A stretch of 64,000 bases of DNA. It comes from Pseudomaricurvus alkylphenolicus (GTDB lineage: Bacteria; Pseudomonadota; Gammaproteobacteria; Pseudomonadales; Cellvibrionaceae). Where the stretch lies: positions 1-64,000 of the forward strand of contig NZ_JAAQPI010000020.1 of assembly GCF_011683955.1 (NCBI RefSeq), written 5' to 3'. The notes beneath the pieces were generated by a model. It saw only the letters and a list, made by a program, of their open reading frames with translations, was not told the origin of the DNA and did not search any database. Both the position numbers and the translations under genes were made by a program. Positions 62,318-64,000 of this stretch are shown one piece after another; within the stretch, counting starts at the first letter, position 1, and every line of letters begins with the position of its first letter.

Positions 62318-64000
62318 ATGAGTATTTTCAGCCACTATCGTGAGCGCTATGAATCCACTCAGGAAGAGGAACTCACTATTCAGCAGTATCTGGAGCTGTG
62401 CAAGAGTGATCCCGGCGTATACGCGACCGCGGCAGAACGTATGTTGATGGCCATTGGTGAGCCGGAGTTGATCGACACCTCCACAGATTCCCGCTTGAGC
62501 CGTATCTTTTCCAATAAAGTCATTAAGCGTTATAAGGCTTTTGGCGATTTTTACGGAATGGAAGAATGCATCGAGGAGATCGTTTCCTTCTTCAAGCACG
62601 CCGCACAGGGTCTGGAGGAGAAAAAACAGATTCTTTACCTGCTCGGACCGGTGGGAGGGGGTAAGTCCTCACTTGCAGAAAAACTGAAAGACCTGATGCA
62701 AAAAGAGCCCATTTACTGCATCAAGGATTCACCGGTTTTCGAATCACCCCTGGCGCTGTTTGACGAAGATGAGGACGGACATATTCTGGAAGAGGATTAC
62801 GGCATTCCACGTCGTTATATCAAGTCCATTATGTCGCCCTGGGCGGTCAAACGCCTCCACGAATACAACGGCGATATCAGCAAGTTCAAAGTCGTTAAAA
62901 TGTATCCCTCCATTCTGGACCAGGTTGCCATCTCCAAGACCGAACCCGGCGATGAAAACAACCAGGACATTTCCTCCCTGGTGGGCAAAGTGGACATTCG
63001 CAAACTGGAGGACTTCCCGCAAAACGACCCCGATGCCTACAGCTTCTCCGGCGGCCTCTGCCGATCCAACCAGGGCATCATGGAATTTGTGGAAATGTTC
63101 AAAGCACCTATCAAAGTGCTGCACCCTTTGCTGACTGCCACCCAGGAAGGCAACTACAACAGTACCGAAGGATTGGGAGCCATCCCCTTTGAAGGTATCA
63201 TTCTGGCGCACTCCAACGAATCAGAATGGCAGACCTTTAAGAACAACAAAAACAACGAAGCCTTTATCGACCGTGTTTATATCGTCAAGGTCCCCTACTG
63301 CTTGCGTGTTTCGGAAGAGATTCGCATCTACGACAAGCTGTTGGTCAACAGCTCCTTGTCCAAGGCGCCTTGTGCACCGGATACGTTGAAAATGCTGGCT
63401 CAGTTTTCCATATTGTCTCGCATTAAGGACCCGGAAAACTCCAACCTCTATTCCAAGATGCGCATCTATGATGGCGAAAACCTCAAGGACACTGACCCTA
63501 AAGCCAAGTCGTTACAGGAATACAAAGACTCCGCCGGAGTGGATGAAGGCATGGCGGGCCTATCTACCCGCTTTGCCTTTAAGATTCTCTCGAAGGTGTT
63601 TAATTTCGATCCCACCGAAATTGCTGCCAACCCGGTGCACCTGCTTTATGTATTGGAACAACAAATCGAGCAGGAACAATACCAAGCCGAACAGCAGGAA
63701 AAATACCTGGCCTTTATCAAAGAATATCTGGCCCCACGATACGTCGACTTTATTGGCAAGGAAATCCAGACAGCTTATCTCGAATCTTATGCTGAATACG
63801 GGCAGAATATTTTTGACCGCTATGTAACCTATGCTGACTTCTGGATTCAGGATCAGGAATTCCGTGACCCTGAAACCGGCGAAATTCTGGACCGCAGCGC
63901 TTTGAACGAAGAGCTGGAGAAAATTGAAAAACCGGCAGGTATCAGCAACCCGAAAGATTTCCGTAACGAAATCGTCAACTTCGTATTACGCGCACGCGCC
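62318..64000 (+). CDS. prkA: PrkA family serine protein kinase (partial, runs off window)
   Basis: The first 561 residues of a protein usually about 640 long; the window ends before the stop codon. The N-terminal AAA-like domain has Walker A GPVGGGKSSLAEKLK near residues 109-123, and the PrkA-specific stretches NEGSF-type LLTATQEGNYN and YVRDPE-like EFRDPETGE are seen. PrkA (YeaG in E. coli) works in stress and nutrient-limitation responses, normally together with YeaH and SpoVR, which would be expected just past the window. AAGGAG precedes the ATG by seven bases. No frameshift is seen. Confidence 0.93.
   Translation, partial: MSIFSHYRERYESTQEEELTIQQYLELCKSDPGVYATAAERMLMAIGEPELIDTSTDSRLSRIFSNKVIKRYKAFGDFYGMEECIEEIVSFFKHAAQGLEEKKQILYLLGPVGGGKSSLAEKLKDLMQKEPIYCIKDSPVFESPLALFDEDEDGHILEEDYGIPRRYIKSIMSPWAVKRLHEYNGDISKFKVVKMYPSILDQVAISKTEPGDENNQDISSLVGKVDIRKLEDFPQNDPDAYSFSGGLCRSNQGIMEFVEMFKAPIKVLHPLLTATQEGNYNSTEGLGAIPFEGIILAHSNESEWQTFKNNKNNEAFIDRVYIVKVPYCLRVSEEIRIYDKLLVNSSLSKAPCAPDTLKMLAQFSILSRIKDPENSNLYSKMRIYDGENLKDTDPKAKSLQEYKDSAGVDEGMAGLSTRFAFKILSKVFNFDPTEIAANPVHLLYVLEQQIEQEQYQAEQQEKYLAFIKEYLAPRYVDFIGKEIQTAYLESYAEYGQNIFDRYVTYADFWIQDQEFRDPETGEILDRSALNEELEKIEKPAGISNPKDFRNEIVNFVLRARA

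Noticed and set aside
1-64000. CRISPR arrays, tRNA or rRNA genes, prophage
   Set aside because: No spaced direct repeats, no cloverleaf or ribosomal sequence, and no integrase, capsid or transposase gene were seen.

Overview
This 64 kb window is chromosomal DNA from a Gram-negative gammaproteobacterium. The signs are outer-membrane export genes (a LolA-like carrier, lipoproteins, an MMPL exporter), an aryl-polyene type pigment cluster, pntAA/pntAB/pntB, rlmG, rimO, tcdA and csdA. Gene content and moderately high GC fit a marine or soil member of the Cellvibrionales/Alteromonadales area; that placement is an inference. I see no rRNA, tRNA, CRISPR array, phage or transposase.

Layout. 1-5.2 kb: a chemoreceptor gene (-) and uvrA (+), ended by a 156-bp inverted-repeat element. 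5.2-23.2 kb: an aryl-polyene (APE) locus. A short minus-strand unit (phosphopantetheinyl transferase and a small secreted protein) is divergent from a plus-strand run of 17 genes, mostly with 4-bp or shorter start/stop overlaps: chain-length factor, acyltransferase, two ACPs, membrane protein, AMP-ligase fused to a dehydratase, glycosyltransferase, LpxL-like acyltransferase, aromatic ammonia-lyase, thioesterase, LolA-like carrier, MMPL exporter, a flavin-dependent halogenase-like enzyme, lipoprotein, ketosynthase, dehydratase, ketoreductase, ketosynthase. The lyase would supply an aryl starter, the ketosynthase/reductase/dehydratase set the polyene, and the remaining proteins attach and export it. 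The halogenase-like protein keeps the catalytic lysine and both family signatures, so the product may be halogenated.

23.3-28.2 kb: a secreted protein with an internal duplication, the three-gene proton-translocating transhydrogenase, and a solute-binding-like protein read from the opposite strand. 28.3-34.1 kb: a tight six-gene minus-strand operon: a NirB/NasC-like flavoprotein with a BFD iron-sulfur domain fused to a membrane haem-type domain, an 11-haem cytochrome, a Tll0287-like haem lipoprotein, a cytochrome c lipoprotein, a group 1 truncated haemoglobin and a 2Fe-2S flavin reductase. In front of it lie a sigma-54-type promoter and a leader with two hexaloop hairpins (A at position 1, G at position 4) overlapping a terminator, the layout of ANTAR/NasT-type antitermination. 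This is my best candidate for an undescribed system, probably tied to nitrate, nitrite or NO.

34.4-46.4 kb: two very large hybrid histidine kinases flanking an M14-type zinc hydrolase and an unusual Nramp-family transporter. 46.6-54.5 kb: HDOD protein, pyruvate kinase, RlmG, another hybrid kinase, a 76-residue orphan and a 7TM diguanylate cyclase. 54.5-64 kb: a desaturase with a coiled-coil tail, tcdA convergent with a csdA-csdE fusion, tatD, a glycine-rich membrane protein, rimO, galE, and the first part of prkA, which runs off the window end.

Gene starts were adjusted where a ribosome-binding site or an ATGA-type overlap favoured an internal codon. Family names come from motif recognition only; no search was run.
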